From Salvelinus alpinus (lineage: Eukaryota > Chordata > Actinopteri > Salmoniformes > Salmonidae), in the NCBI RefSeq assembly GCF_045679555.1, contig NC_092115.1:36960728-37024727 (forward strand): a DNA stretch of 64,000 nucleotides. The letters run 5' to 3'. The notes beneath the pieces were generated by a model that worked only from the letters and a program-made list of their open reading frames with translations, did not search any database and was not told the origin of the DNA. Positions 1-21,609 of this stretch are shown piece by piece. Each line of letters opens with the position of its first letter. Within the stretch, counting starts at the first letter, position 1. The translations under genes and the position numbers were made by a program.

Positions 1-2273
1 AGAAAACTGAAAATCATATCAACATGACATGTATTGCGGTACCTTTTCCAAAGTGAATTAGGCTATAAATAGCTGTACCGTTAATCAGAATTTTTATTGT
101 GCGCCCTCATAATTTGCGTAGATGAAATTTGGAGATCCAAGCTATAGACTTCTGTAGAGCTGAACCTGACGATTTGATGCATGCGCTTTCGAATGTTTTA
201 AGTGTCTGCCCGGGTTTTTCTACGTTTTATTTTACAATTTGTATCATGTTAAATATTATCCACTATTGGGAGCCACCATCAGTAATACCCACATACATTT
301 ATAACTGTCACTTTAATGTTCGTTTTCTTCAATTTGTAGTTTACATTTTGCATCATTCCATTCCGTTTACGTGTCTTTCCTCGGTCACGTCTGTGGAGTT
401 GTTCCTCAGGGTCGCTAAGCATTAGTGGTTCATATTAGGCTAATGTTGTGCAATAATTTGGGACATGTAGCCTATTTGAATCCTTATGGAGCACAGACCA
501 CACGTAGCAGGTTAAACCTGGAGCCTGGCACACGGTTCACGACGACTGGACCAGTCATGATTAGTGAGGAATAGGATAGATATAATTATTGTTCATTCCT
601 TATTATGCACTTTTCCCCACCTTCCATTATTTCATGGATTGAATATGACAACTTTCAGGGTGTATTTTTGACTCATAAATGCATTCTGTGCGTAAATGTT
701 CTCCAAACCTGTTTTTTAAATGATTCATACATGATTCTTAACCCTAAAATGTGTCTAAATAATCAGAGTATTTTTAAATCTACCAGTTGGTGCTGAAACG
801 GAGACGAATATGCATATATTTAGATGGCTTTCTTTTATTGATCTCTACATTCTGAACCCATTCTCAATGTATTCTAGTCAGTCTGTTGACAGGATTTGAA
901 TTTAAAAAGGTACACAGTATTTAAAAGGGATGGCTTAAAATGAATGTAGCCTACTGAAAATCCTGTTGAACGAAAACTCCACGAGAAAATCTGTTGACCA
1001 GGAAGTGAGAGGGATTTCAGCAGTTGAATTAACCTTTTCATTGGTGAGTTCCATATATCTTTAACGGTCCCCAGCGTGAGTTTTTTTTATGCACGTGATG
1101 TCAGAATGCACTCACTAGCTTGGTTTCCAACCAATTGGCAACAGATTTTCATTCAAAAATAAGTATAAAGAAAATATGCGCATTTTCCCACCAGTGGTGT
1201 TTCTACCAAATGGACTTGTGGATAAAAATCAGTGCGTGATGAAGTAGTGCAGACGAAATGTACTTTTTTTGCTTAAGTTTTCATGTACTGAATAAAAATC
1301 TACAGTTCAATGTGTTTCCATTGCATTTTCAACTGTTGTGTTAAATAGCAAATGTACAGCTGGCAGATACAGTGCGGTTATACATGCCTATATATCGATT
1401 GTAACATGTAATATTCAACTAAAAATTGATAAGGTAATGCTGCAATAGAGTGATTATTGAAATAATCTTACCGCTCATGCAACGAACCGGAAGCGCTGAA
1501 TGCTAGGGGAGGAGAGTGGAAAACTGCAAGTGGACATTTCAGTGCTTCATTGGAAACTTAAGTTCAAAATTATTTTGAAGACTTTGAGGGAGGGAGAGGG
1601 TAGGGGGACACAATGTGTAGCTATAGCGCATACTGCTATGGAATGTTGAGTGGAAGTTTATGTGGAATGACTAGCTAGTGTAGTCCAGGAAATGGAATGT
1701 AAAGTAACAGTTAAGAGGTTGGATGCTGCTAAAATTCGCTTTTCTAGCTAACCAGCTAGCTATAGAGCTAACAAAAGGGCTAATGTTAACCCACTGAATG
1801 ATATTTCCTAAACGTTAAGTTGAAGCCATCTTTGTGTGTGTGTGTGTCAGAGAGAGAGAGTAGCTATCTAGTATGAGAGAGAGTGAAATAATGAATCTGG
1901 TGAAAATTTAGCCTAACATGGAATGTGAAAATCACAATACTGTATGCATGGCAACACATGATGTCATGACACATTCTTATGAGGTATAGCTAAGTTAAGT
2001 TATCAGTTGTGTGTCTATCTCTGTGTTATATCTTTATAGAGGCAGACACTTGAGCTGATTCCAGAACAGCTGGACAGGACATAATTCTATCAGCCTTCAA
2101 GGGGAACCCATCTTTAGCTTTTGCCAGGTCACACACAAGTTTACATACACAAATATACAACACGTCTCTATCATAAATTTGTGTTTTCACCAGCCCAATC
2201 TAGTGACCACCATCCTCTGGACTCAGCCAGCCTAAACGGACAGGTATACACATCACTGGGACATTGTTGTTTC
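1..2273. other. no gene recognised; AT-rich intergenic sequence
   Basis: No coding sequence is supported. Visible items are a (GT)n-(GA)n microsatellite at about 1833-1861 and an ETS-like CCGGAAGCG at about 1486. A pair of splice-like sites lies at about 2040 (acceptor) and 2242 (donor after GGACAG). These could mark a non-coding transcript but prove nothing. Confidence 0.5.
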
Positions 2274-5200
2274 TAGGGCTGTCCTGGAATAATCTTGGTC
2301 AACCAAAAATCGTCTGTTTTTTTGACCAAATGTTTGTAAAATCAACTATATGCATTGAGCTTGTCTGATGCTTTAAAGTTACGGTTTGATGAAATAAGAC
2401 ACAAATGACTCAAGAGGGAGCCAGAGCTCAAGATAACCAGAAGAAGAAGAAAAACTTAACCTTAACCAACCATTCTCCTGCTCCTGCTGGCTTTCGCAGA
2501 TTCTGCCATTACTCTCCTGAAGTTGTCGGTAATAGGCTACAAGAAGTCTGCAACTTTTCTCACGTGGAATGCAAATTTATCTTACCATTTCTACCAATCT
2601 GTGTGCCAGTTATGGTTTCCATATGCACATTTTCATGGAATAGTTTCATTTAATTTATAACAGCCTAATGCCGTTTGTATCTCAATCAGTGTGATGTGAT
2701 TAATGAAAATTCTATCCAAATCTAAATGAAAATTATAAACCTAAAAAGTAACTTCTATTGCCATTGTCAACTATGTAAAAATAGCCTACATAAGGCCAAC
2801 AAATAAAAACATTGCATCCTGTGCAGGTAGAAAATATCCTGATAAATAAATATCATATAAATCATATTGGCTGCAACAAACTTGAAACATTGAATCAACT
2901 ATTAACTTGGGTCTACCCGAAGCTCAACAAACGTATAAAATATTCTGGGCCTCTGTTTCCTGCTCCAGTGAACTCATGTTATTCACAACTGTAGGCTATT
3001 TGCACAAGGGATAAGAAGCAGTGCTTGACATGGGCAGGAGCTCACAAGAGCGGAGTACCGGCACCTCAAATGTGCTACTGCTTGAGCTCCTGTTCCTCTT
3101 ATAGAATATTATCTCAAAATAATTGTGAAGCACCTGCACCTAAATATAAACAGTATCAGCACCCAAAATGAGTACCGGAACCTATTTTAGTCCAAGTCGA
3201 GCACTGATAAGAAGTTATCAGGTAGGCCTCTTTTATGACGTTTCCACTGGATCAGAGCATGACATTTTTCCCTTTATCGAAAGGGAGAGAGCTAGAAATA
3301 TTATCATTCTCAATTGTTGTAAAAACAGACTGCTTGCTGTTTGAGGTGAAGAAAACATTACTTTGAGAAGCTCCACAGCTCATTAGTGGTGGTGCCTTAA
3401 GCCAATCAGAACTACTATCAGATCCCCAGATGGGCACATGTACAGTGCCTTAAAGTATTCAGACCCATTTACTTTTTCCACATTTTGTTATGTTACAGCC
3501 TTATTCTAAAATTGATTAAATAAAATAAAATGTCCGCAGCAATCTACACCCAATACCCCATAATGCGAAAACAGGTTTTCCATCATACTCTTCCTAAGGT
3601 TAGCTGCCCAGCCAAACTGAGCAATCAGGGGAGAAGGGCCTTGGTCAGGAAGGTGACCAAGAACCTGGAGTCTGGAGGAAACCTGGCAGCATCCCTAGGG
3701 TGAAGCATGGTGGTGGCAGCATCATGCTGTGGGGATGTTTTTCAGTGGCAGGGACTGGGAGACTATTCAGGATCAAGGCAAAGATGAACAGAGCAACGTA
3801 CATAGATCCTTGATGAAAATCTACTCCAGAGCGCTCAGTACCTCAGACTGGGGGCGAAGGTTCATCTTCCAATATGTCAACGACCCTAAGCACACAGCCA
3901 AGACAACGCAGGAGTGGCTTCGGGACAAGTCTGAATGTCCTTGGAGTGGCCCAGCCAGAGCACGGACTTGAACCCGATCAAACATCTCTGGACAGACCTG
4001 AAAATAGCTGTGCAGTAACGCTCCCCATCCAACCTGACAGAGCTTGAGAGGATCTGCAGAGAAGAATCGGATAAACTCCCCAAATACAGGTGAGCCAAGC
4101 TTCTAGTGTCATACCCAAGAAGATTCGAGGCTGTATTTGCTGCCGAATCTGCTTCAACAAAGTACTGAGTCAAGGGGTCTTAATACTTATGTAAATGTGA
4201 TAGTTGAATTTTTAATAAATTAGCAACAAATTCTGAAAAACAGTTTTTGCTTTGTCATTATGGGGTAATGTGTGTAGATTGAGGGGGGAAAAAACCATTT
4301 AATACATTTTAGAATAAGGCTGTAACTTAAAATGTGGAAAAAGTGAAGAGGTCTGAATACTTCAGGAAGACACCGTATATGCCTACATTTGCGTGCAGGC
4401 CTGGTTAGCCTATAGGCCTACTTCTATGCGTAATCAGGTGTGCGTCCTTACTCAACATTGACAGGAGCGCTCCAAACAAAAGACAATACTCATAAATGGA
4501 ATGAAATAAACCAAAACGTGTTTCTCACAAGTGAAGCATAGGTTGTGCCCTCTGCAAACAATGTGTCCACTCCGACATTGAGAACGATAAGACTGGAATA
4601 ATAATATATTGAATGTATTAACAGAAATGTTCATAACCAAACATTGTAGATTCGAAATTATAGGAATTAACGGTAAATGTAGGCTACTACTGGTAGTAGG
4701 GAATAGACCCCAACAATCAAAACGCAAACAATTCACAGTGAAGTTATGAAACACTGAATGTGCACAAATTAGCAGGAGAGATAATTCTGTAGAGAGAAGT
4801 GCATTGTGTGCTGCATGGACATGCAACATTTACCGTGATATGGCCTCTGCAGAAGTCAAGGTATTCAGACTGTACTAATTGCGATTTGCAGAGCAGCACA
4901 GAGCTGTTGTGAAGGAAGTGGGTTTGATTATACAGGATGTACCGCCCCCCACCTATTCAGAGCTCTCATTGTTATAACATTTGGGAGTTCGCACAGCGAT
5001 GTGGTACAGAGCTCGATTTGGCCTTTATATGCCTCCGCAATTGCGTCACACCTTCCATATGGACAATGGCGACCGTCATTCAGGGCAGGTGAGCCCCACC
5101 TGTTTAGCAAAAAAAAGAAGTCTGTTCTACATGTTATTTTGGCATTAATACATGTGACATATCAGTTTGCAAACAATGTATAAAACAATTGTTGAGTTAC

Positions 5201-6432
5201 TCAAGGAAACAAAGTGTTTTATTAAGGCAGCCCCAGTGTTTCAGCCGAGCAGTGCTTTCTGTGCTGGTGGGGCAGCCAGCTGGAAAATACGGAGCGGGGG
5301 GGGGGTACCTCTAGTTGCGCCGTGATTGCCTCGGTGGTCTGTCACTCACTCAAGGAGTCATCATCATGAATCAAGTCGACAATCTACTGGCAAATCCTTT
5401 TCATATGAAGAGAAGTTATAGATAAAACGTATCGGTGTTCATCGACCATTGGACAAACATTACACAAGTTGGAAATCGCAAATTCAACAATGAGTGGTTC
5501 GAAAGGAATCAGTGGCTAACTACAAGCATTGCAAAGTAATCACTAGCCTGCTATACAGTAGAGAGTGTGTGTGGTCCAAGTCTGGGTTTAAGGGTCTCTT
5601 TTCCAAGCTTAAAAGGATTAACATTGACATGCCATGGACCAGAAAAGGTTGAATACATTGGCCATGCTGTCAATCCAGTATGACTTCTGCCACGTCCAAA
5701 ACACCTGGAAACTCTGAAATCTCAGACTTTAGTGAGTTCAAGACAACTGGGAACTACGAAAAAAAAAACAAGCTCCGACTGGGAAAATAAGTTGAGCGTT
5801 TAAGTCAGGAACTCGGGCCTCTTTCTAGAGCTCCGACCTGAAGATCGCTGACTTCAGGATTCAGGCTTGTCCCCCTCCCCCCAAAAAGTCCTGAACAAAT
5901 AGTTATGACTACGTCCGTCCTAGCTCACTCATTAAGGTCTTAATCGAAATTACAGATTGCCTCTTATTATCCGCTCATCATTCCCGTATGCAGTTTGTAC
6001 ATCTCAATTGTCAGTAGAAACAACATTTGTTTAACCAAGTCAGCCATGTTTTTTTTAAAGGCAGTAAATGAGGCTGAATGAACGGTTACGCTGCCAGACA
6101 AGGCTCCGCTGATAGCCAGGTGTAGCAGTGGTAAGGATTCACTCCATGGTGCTGAAAATAAAGCTCCGCTCTTGGGACAGCTTTATGCAGGCATTAACAG
6201 TTTGTGGGCACCTTTTGTCATATAGTGCAATTCATTATAGTGCAATTAATGCATTGTTTATTGGTTTTGCTGGCATGCATCTAAAAATATGTATTTTAAA
6301 AATTATATATGGGGAGCTTGCCCCACCAAGATTTACATGCTAAAATCGCCACTTCATATGGAGACACACCACATTTTCGGATCAAGCATAAATTGGCTTT
6401 TAGTCTAGGCTTCCGCAATGTGGACAGCCCTA
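2274..6432 (+). mobile_element. hAT-like element with 11-bp terminal inverted repeats (copy 1)
   Basis: The left end reads TAGGGCTGTCC and the right end is its exact reverse complement at 6422-6432. The interior from 2274 to about 4870 is repeated at 61423-63675 in the same orientation. A Tc1 copy interrupts it at 3443-4375. No transposase frame is recognisable, and an 8-bp target duplication is not evident (left gttgtttc, right gtgtacct). The outer limits are therefore tentative, while the repeat pair itself is clear. Confidence 0.55.
3443..4375 (+). mobile_element. Tc1-like element, decayed and internally deleted
   Basis: Flanked by TA. The ends are inverted: CAGTGCCTTAAAGTATTCAG on the left, and on the right the complement of sequence reading AGTATTCAGACCTCTTC. 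Broken frames resemble the Tc1 transposase: a cluster around [12 protein letters not shown], then NDPKHTAKTTQEW (3880-3920). The DDE domain is not continuous and the N-terminal half is mostly lost. It lies inside the hAT-like element at 2274-6432. Confidence 0.8.
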
Positions 6433-6687
6433 GTGTACCTACTACCTATATGAACACCAACGCATCATCTGTTTGCATGCCTGGTTGGGAGGTTCTTGAA
6501 GTGGAACCATGATAAAGGATATGAGAAGGGACATTGCAGTGATCTGATATCCAAACGGTGCCCTCTGGTGATCCACAGAACACACCAGTTACGTATTGTT
6601 GGGCTATCTTCACCCAAACACAATACCTGATAAATTAGGTGTGCATCTGAAAACCTGTTTCAATGAAATAAAGAAGCACTAATTAAT

Positions 6688-7263
6688 TTGAGTATTTAAT
6701 TGCAATTTATTATTACAGTACAACTTAGACCGAGTAGTATAAAAGAATAATGACATGAAAATCAGGAACATACAAACTCAAGTGGGCAATTTAAAAAAAG
6801 AAGAAGATTTTTCTTTAAACATTCACTCAATCTTTAAAGTTGTCGTCATCGCTTGATTACCAATGCTAGTAAAGCCAATGTGGTGGTTTGACTTGTGGCT
6901 CAGGTCAGAGAACAGCCATTTCTGCTCTCTACTGGTCAAACGAGGAACAGCAGCACAGCAAATCACTTCATACCGCTCGCTCTCTACATCTAGTTTCAAT
7001 GTACCTGGCTGCAAGACGATGCTAAATGAATAACACAATGATAGGAGTGAGATGAAACAGGGATAAACTAAATTGCATCAAGAAAAATAAAAGACCTGTG
7101 GGACAATGGAAGGGTGGTAGTGGGGGCAGGTGTTCTCTGAGTGTGTGTATTGATGTTTTCTCACGTTTCGTAGTAGTGCGGGTATTAAAATAGGAGTCGG
7201 AGGAGCCACTGGAAGCCATGTGGATGTGTTGTCTGTACAAGTGTGCATCAGTCTGCGTGTGGT
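6688..7263 (-). other. hnrnpc: hnrnpc 3' untranslated region with polyadenylation signal
   Basis: Directly downstream of the TAG stop there is about 570 nt of sequence with no recognisable transposon. An AATAAA on the minus strand sits at 6706-6711, so cleavage would fall near 6685-6690. The extent is inferred; only the signal and the lack of repeats are seen. Confidence 0.55.
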
Positions 7264-15595
<8,332 letters not shown>

Positions 15596-15820
15596 CTACT
15601 CAACCATCTTTATATACAAACAAAACGAGTGGCAGGGAATGTTCAGAATGAACACTGTTGACCTTGTTCAGTATAATTATATCAACAGTATCACTAAAAT
15701 ATGTAAAATAGTTTAAGCATCTCATGCTCCAGCCATGTAGCTTGCACAAATTTGTTTGTGCCATATTTTAAAATCAGTCTCCGATGTCCCATGTGTTGGT
15801 AGTGTAAACAACCATTAGTC

Positions 15821-16163
15821 TTAAAGGGATACTTTGGATTTTGGCAATGAGACCCTATATCTACTTCCCCAGAGTCAGATTAATTTGTGGATAACATTGC
15901 TGTCTCAGTGTCCAGTATGAAGGAAGTTCGAGGTAGTTTTGCGAGCCAATGCTAACTAACGTTACCCATAGACTGCTAGCATGTATAGTAGATACCCACG
16001 GACTTCCAGTCATTATGCTAACACTAGTTAGCATTGGTTCGGAAAACTACCTCGAACTTCCTTCATACTGGACACAGACATAACAATGGTATCCACAAGT
16101 TAATCTGATTCTGGGGAAGTAGATAAAGGGCCTCATTGCCAAAATCCCGAAGTATCCCTTTAA
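15821..16163. mobile_element. palindromic TTAA-flanked MITE
   Basis: Begins TTAAAGGGATACTTTGG and ends with the complementary form AGTATCCCTTTAA. The two arms, of about 140 bp each, are inverted copies around a spacer of about 60 bp containing 'gcatgtatagtagatacc'. The TTAA target is typical of piggyBac-mobilised MITEs. It lies just upstream of the hnrnpc start exon, in its 5' intron or upstream region. Confidence 0.85.
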
Positions 16164-18050
16164 TATCAGTAGTACATACACGGTATGTATGTCTAGTGTG
16201 GTGCATATGCAACAAATCCAGGAGGTCCTGCTGTAAAAAAGGTTCCAGGATAAGCACAAATAAATCAGACAACTTCTGTTACCATATGTGAAAATTACCA
16301 TAACGTCGTATTTATGCAGACATACAGAAGCTGCACACCCCATTTCATACACAAACCAAAACTCATTCAATAGCTTAATACAATTCACATTTCCAGGAAG
16401 AAACAGATGCACACGGGTGTCCATGACTTCAGACAACAGGGTATTATATTAGCAGTGTGGATGGGGCAATGTGTGTGTTCCAATCCACCTGTAGCAGGTT
16501 GTTGCAGGGTTTGTATCATATTGCCTGAATTTCACATCTGGGGCCATAGTTAACAATTGTCTCAAAGTAGTAAATGGATAAGTGCTTGAACATTGAGAAT
16601 GTCACACTATGGGCTACTATTTAGCACTGTAAGCATATGGTCGGGAAAGGGCTTGAATGTGTACAAATTAGGTGCTTATAATATTAGTGGCACATGTGGT
16701 AATTTAAGGAAAGCTGGGCAAAGGAGTTTGGGCACAATCGGACGTTAGGGAGTGAGATCTCACTGGCACTGCATACAACCTGAGTGTCAAAAAAGGAGAC
16801 GTTAACAACCGTTGGGGGTTAAATAACCAATCACTCACTCCATAGTGTCTGTGTGCAGGGCGATCGTCTGTCAGTCAGTTCTGACACTGAGCACAGGGCC
16901 AGTGTGTGCGGGCAGGTGTCTTGGGTGCTCTCAGCAAAAACTACAACTTCATCAGCACCCTCTCAGAACGCAGAACTTCGCCCCACGACTTATACTAAGG
17001 CGGGCGACAGAGAACACACCTCAGTGACATTGTATGTACAGGGTTATTACAGTCTTACCTGGTTGGGTTTTGTACATAATTCAATTATGAGCCAAATACA
17101 GAGAAAAACAGGGTTCAGGGCAATCCTAGAGGAGCACATTCAGAGGACACTTTCTGCTATTGAGGTGTAATTGCCTAGCCTATCAACTTGTTTAGGAGAG
17201 AGATGCAATATACTTCAGGTACTTTTAATGACAGATTATGCAACAGCATCAATATGTTGATTGATTTTTTTAAATTACGGGTCAGGCATCCATTGCAAGA
17301 CTAAGTTCCACCGACAGAGTGGGCCTAGACATACTTAGCTCTAATTGCAATTAAGGGGATAAGCAATGGGAGGTAATGTGGTAATAGCTGAGGACTCATA
17401 AAATGTACTAGACGAGCAGTCATGTGTGATGCACAGAGGGAAATAACATTGGGACGTTATGTTGCATGAACACACTGAGAAGCTAAATAGTCTGAATGTG
17501 AAAGAGGACAGGCGGGCCTATGCCTACTTTGAGGATTTCCCCAACAGTGAATGTTCTGTGCAGGGACCACCAGAACACACAAGCTGCTTATGGGCCTTCA
17601 GCAGCACTGCGTGGGGTGGTGCGCACTTCAGCTCTACAGTACTCACACTACAGTCTTATTTTCTTGGAGTAAGGGGTAACAGTGATGTAGAGACTCAGAT
17701 TAAAATGTATGCCAAAGTGAACAAAACTAAAACCACTGATTGCAAAGTTAAACAAACCACAACATCAAGGACAACTTAAACATTTTACAAACACATTTAC
17801 ATGAAGAGCGCAGATGCAAAGTTTGGTAAAAGATTCAAGGCACAAACCGTAATTATGTTACCCAACTTTGCATTGGCATCGTTCCTGAAGTAAGTGTTTT
17901 TATAATTGTGGAAATTGTTAAAAGTAGTCATTGTGCATAGAGTTGTATGGTTTGTTAACTTTGATATCATTGGTTTTTGTTTGGCCTACATTTTAAAGTG
18001 AAATCTTAGTCTCAGCATCACTCTTATTGTGGAATTGCCCTGTACTAGGC
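16164..18050. other. no gene or repeat recognised
   Basis: AT-rich sequence between the MITE and the next repeats. Short frames at 16853-17170 and 17459-17779 show no domain, signal or splice context supporting expression. If the distant first exon at 28.4 kb is right, this is intron of hnrnpc. Confidence 0.5.
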
Positions 18051-18059
18051 ATGATTATT

Positions 18060-18272
18060 ATTAGTAGTAGTGATGGGGGAGGGGGAAATCGATAGTTACA
18101 TATCGGGATATTAAAACTCGTTCTCATCTCTCTGCAGCAGACATACGGTGAGCAAAATGTTCCGCACATTGAATCGCAATAAAATCACAGTATCAAAAAG
18201 CAATACATATTGTATCGGCACCCAAGTATCGTGATAATATCGTGAGATACCCGGCAATTCCCAGCCCTAATT
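18060..18272. mobile_element. small hAT-like MITE
   Basis: Starts near 'agtgatgggggagg' with 'atcgatagttacatatcggg' and ends near 'cccggcaattcccagcccta'. The start and end are consistent with short hAT-type termini (the ...CAGCCCTA end), and alternating ATCG-rich subterminal sequence is present. No coding capacity. Family assignment is by general appearance only. Confidence 0.4.
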
Positions 18273-18528
18273 AGGATGGCAATTTCACATGAAGTGAAGC
18301 AGGTTGGGGCTTGCTTTAGCACTTCAAATGTTTGTGGTAGTGGAAGTGTTGGGATTTGAAAAGCAGACTAAGATTTCATACCCAAGTTGTCATGTAACTT
18401 GTTGGAAAAGTGGTCAAAACGGCAGTTGTTGTAAAGATTATGCGGTTAACAAAACAAGGCTCATACACATTTTCACAAATGGAATTTAATGACTTTTCCC
18501 ATGAGTCAACCAAACATCCATGTAAGTA

Positions 18529-19875
18529 CAGTACCAGTCAAAAGTTGACACACTCATTTAAAGGGTTTCTTTATTTTTACTATTTTCTATAGTAAAATAG
18601 TGAATAAATCAAAACTATGAAATAACAAGGAATCCATGTAGTAAGCAAAAAAGGCTTAAACAAAATCAAAATATATTTTATATTCGAGATTCAAAGTAGC
18701 CAACCTTTGCCTTGACAGCTTTGCAGACGCTTGGCATTCTCTCAGCCAGCTTCATGAGTTAGTCACTTAGAACATATTTCAATTAACAGGTGTCCCTTGT
18801 TAAAAGTTAAATTGTGGAATTTCTTTCCTTCTTAATGCATTTGAGCCAATCAGTTGTGTTGTGACAAGGTAGGGGTGTATACAGAAGAGTTGGTAAAAAT
18901 ACCAAGTCCCATATTATGGCAAGAACAGCTCAAATAAGCAAAGAGAAACGGCAGTCCATCATTACGTTAAGACATGAAGGTCAGTCAATCCAGAACATTT
19001 CAAGAATTTAAAGTTTCTTCAAGTGCAGTCGCAAAAACCATCAAGCGCTATGATGAAACTGGCTCTCATGAGGACCACCACAGGAAAGTAATTAGTGCAT
19101 TAGAGTTAACTGCACCTCAAATTGCAGCCAAAATAAATGCTTCACAGAGTTAAACAGACACATCTCAACATCAACTGTTGAGACTGTGAAATCAGGCCTT
19201 CATGGTCAAATTGCTGCAAAGAAACCACTACTAAATAAGAAGAGACATGGCTAGGGCCAAGAAACACAAGCAATGGACATTAGACCAGTGGAAATCTGTC
19301 CTTTGGTCTGAGTCCAAATTTGAGATTTTTGGTTCCAACCACTGTCTTTGAGACAGAGTAGGTGAAAGGATGATCTCCGTATGTGTGGTTCCCACAGTGA
19401 AGCATGGAGGTGGTGTGATGGTGCTTTGCTGGTGACGCTGTCAATGATTTATTTATAATTCAAGGCACACTTAATCAGCATGGCTACCACAGCATTCTGC
19501 AGCGATACGCCTTCCCATCTGGTTTGTGCATCGGGGGACTATCATTTGTTTTTCAACAGGACAATGACCCAACACACCTCCAGGCTGTGTAAAGTCTATT
19601 TGACCAAGGAGAGTGATAGAGTGCTGCATCAGAGGACATGGCCTCCACAATCACCCGACGGCAACACAATTGAGATGGTTTGGACCGCAGAGTGAAGGAA
19701 AAGCAGAAAAAAGCATTCCTGGTGAAGTTGGTTGAGAGAATGCCAAGAGTATGCAAAGCTGTCAAGGCAAAAGGTGGCTACTTTGAAAAATCTCAAATAC
19801 AAAATATATTTTGATTTGATACTTTTTTTGGTTACTACATGATTCTATATATGTTATTTCATAGTTTTGATGTAG
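18529..19875 (+). mobile_element. Tc1-like element, right end lost
   Basis: Follows TA and starts CAGTACCAGTCAAAAGTTGA. Transposase remnants begin at an ATG near 18916 (MARTAQISKEKRQSIITL), with an N-terminal helix-turn-helix and later pieces near 19560 (QDNDPTHL-like) and 19650 (SPDGNTIEMVW). Frameshifts and stops are frequent. The right inverted end seen in the sister copy at 31099-32698 is missing; the element stops where a hAT copy begins at 19883. Confidence 0.8.
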
Positions 19876-19882
19876 CATAGAC

Positions 19883-21300
19883 TAGTGATGCACCGATAAC
19901 ATTTTTGGCCGATATCTTCCTTGCCAAAAAAAAAAAGATACCGCTAACAAATTTTAGCAGCATTATAAGCATTCTAGAACAGTTAAATAGTACACACAGC
20001 GGCCTAAGGCACTGCATCTCAGTGCAAGAGGAATCACTACAGTCCCTGGTTCGAATCCAGGCTGTATCACATCCGGCCGTGATAGGGAGTCCCATAGGAT
20101 AGGGTGGCGCACAATTGGCACAGCGTCGTCCGGGTTTAGCCAGGGTAGGCCGTCATAATAAATAAGAATTTATTCTTCACTGACTTGCCTACTTAAATAA
20201 AGGTTACACACCAAAAAGTTGTTGGCATTTACATATGTCCCCAATACTAGTAAAAACAATCAAAACCTATTTCACTTACTCGCTGTGCCGTTCATTTGTT
20301 CAGTCGTTTCATTCTCAACCAGGATTTCATCATACAGTACATGTCAAGCAGTGAAGCTTCAGCTGTCGGTCCGTGGCCTCTTACTCGGTGCACACTCTCA
20401 CTGTGTCCGTTTCCATCTTGTCCAGCTGTGTATGTAACATTTCACGTAAACCCTGTTGCTTGTCTGCATCGACGTAGCGGTCCTTGTACATAGCATTGAG
20501 AATGGTGGCGACACAGTAATGCGATAATGCCACCAAATCGCTCGTTCACAGCCTGTGTGGAAAGTTTTGTTGAGCAGGTATTTCAATGCCATGAGAGGGT
20601 TTCACATCTGCTGCAAGTGCAGTTGATCTTTCGCGAGTCATTATTCTAATGGAGCTAGCGTGTTCATGTTTCAAACATTTTCTCAAACGCCATTGAAATG
20701 GCAGCAGCGTTATGAGAACCAGCACATTCTTGAGCATGCAATATAGCATTCCTCAGTACGAAATCCTTGATGACCCACTGTGCTGTCAGACTCAGAATGC
20801 TCACGGGGCTGATATAGCTGGTCCAAATGTCAGTCGTGTAGCTAATAGCAGCGTCGCTATTACTGTGTAACTCCGGTAGGGCAACATCTGAAAAATAGCG
20901 CACTTGGTAACGTTAGTGTGTACTGGTGCTCGACCAGTCGGCGACAGCCAACATCACTCACGACAGAGAAAGGTTGATTGTCAAGGGCAATGAATTCCAT
21001 TATCTTGGCTTTAATAAATTTTGCCTTTGAGTTGTCTCGCTGAATTCTCTGTCAAATGACTGCTTGACTTGTTGACTGCTCGATCCACACAGCAGCCATT
21101 GTGGGCTAGTTTAGGAATGCTGTGTTGCACGTGTAGGGCTAAAGTTATATAGGTATGCACGTCAGCTTTGACATTGGTTTTGCACATCAGCGTTAAACTA
21201 GACATCGGGCCGATACAGATGTTGGCATTTTTTAGCTAATATCAGCCGATTCCGATATCTTCACCAATTTTTATAAATATTTTAATATTGTGCATCCCTA
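19883..21300 (-). mobile_element. hAT element, ZBED-like family, copy 1 (with internal SINE)
   Basis: Ends TAGTGATGCACCGATA (left) and TAGGGATGCACAATATT (right, reversed). On the minus strand, frame 20664-20903 reads ...TTDIWTSYISPVSILSLTAQ... and HAQECAGSHNAAAISMAFEKMFE, typical of ZBED1-like hAT transposases. A C-terminal piece lies at 20398-20592. The zinc-finger N-terminus is damaged and the full protein (about 600 or more residues) is not encoded. A SINE lies inside at about 19990-20212. Confidence 0.82.
19990..20212 (+). mobile_element. tRNA-headed SINE inside hAT copy 1
   Basis: The head contains an A-box-like 'cagcggcctaaggcactgc' and a B-box 'ggttcgaatcc'. The body has 'ggcgcacaattggcacagc', and the tail 'acttaaataaaggtt'. 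This is the common salmonid tRNA-derived SINE type seen also at 22707 and 29221. It is not a functional tRNA gene because the cloverleaf is not intact. Confidence 0.8.
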
Positions 21301-21317
21301 GTTTCAAATGTTCTATA

Positions 21318-21530
21318 TCAAGGGTGGCCAACCATCCTCCAGGACAGCTAATGGGTGTGCAGGCTTTTATTCCAGTCCCCCTCTAACAAACCACATTTGA
21401 GAAATGAGAAATGAGTTGATCAACCAGACCTTGAGAAATTGGCTGTTCGAACAGGGCTTGATCAAAAACCTGCACACCCAGTAGCTCCCCAGTTGACCAC
21501 GTGTTTTACACAGCTGCCTAACAGGTATTC
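21318..21530. mobile_element. palindromic MITE-like repeat
   Basis: The left arm 'cagctaatgggtgtgcagg' pairs with the right arm 'cctgcacacccagtagct' near 21470-21490. Overall layout resembles the palindromic element at 23432-23624. No coding capacity. Confidence 0.5.
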
Positions 21531-21609
21531 TACTCTGTGGGGTTAAGCGCCTTGCACAATGACAGAAGATGGTACATGGGATCAGACCTACTCATTCAAG
21601 GGTTTTAAT

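Noticed and set aside
19990..20100. tRNA gene suggested by A-box and B-box motifs (also at 22850, 29230, 48500 and 58980)
   Set aside because: These are SINE heads: mismatched stems, long unrelated bodies and A-rich tails follow, so they are not functional tRNAs.
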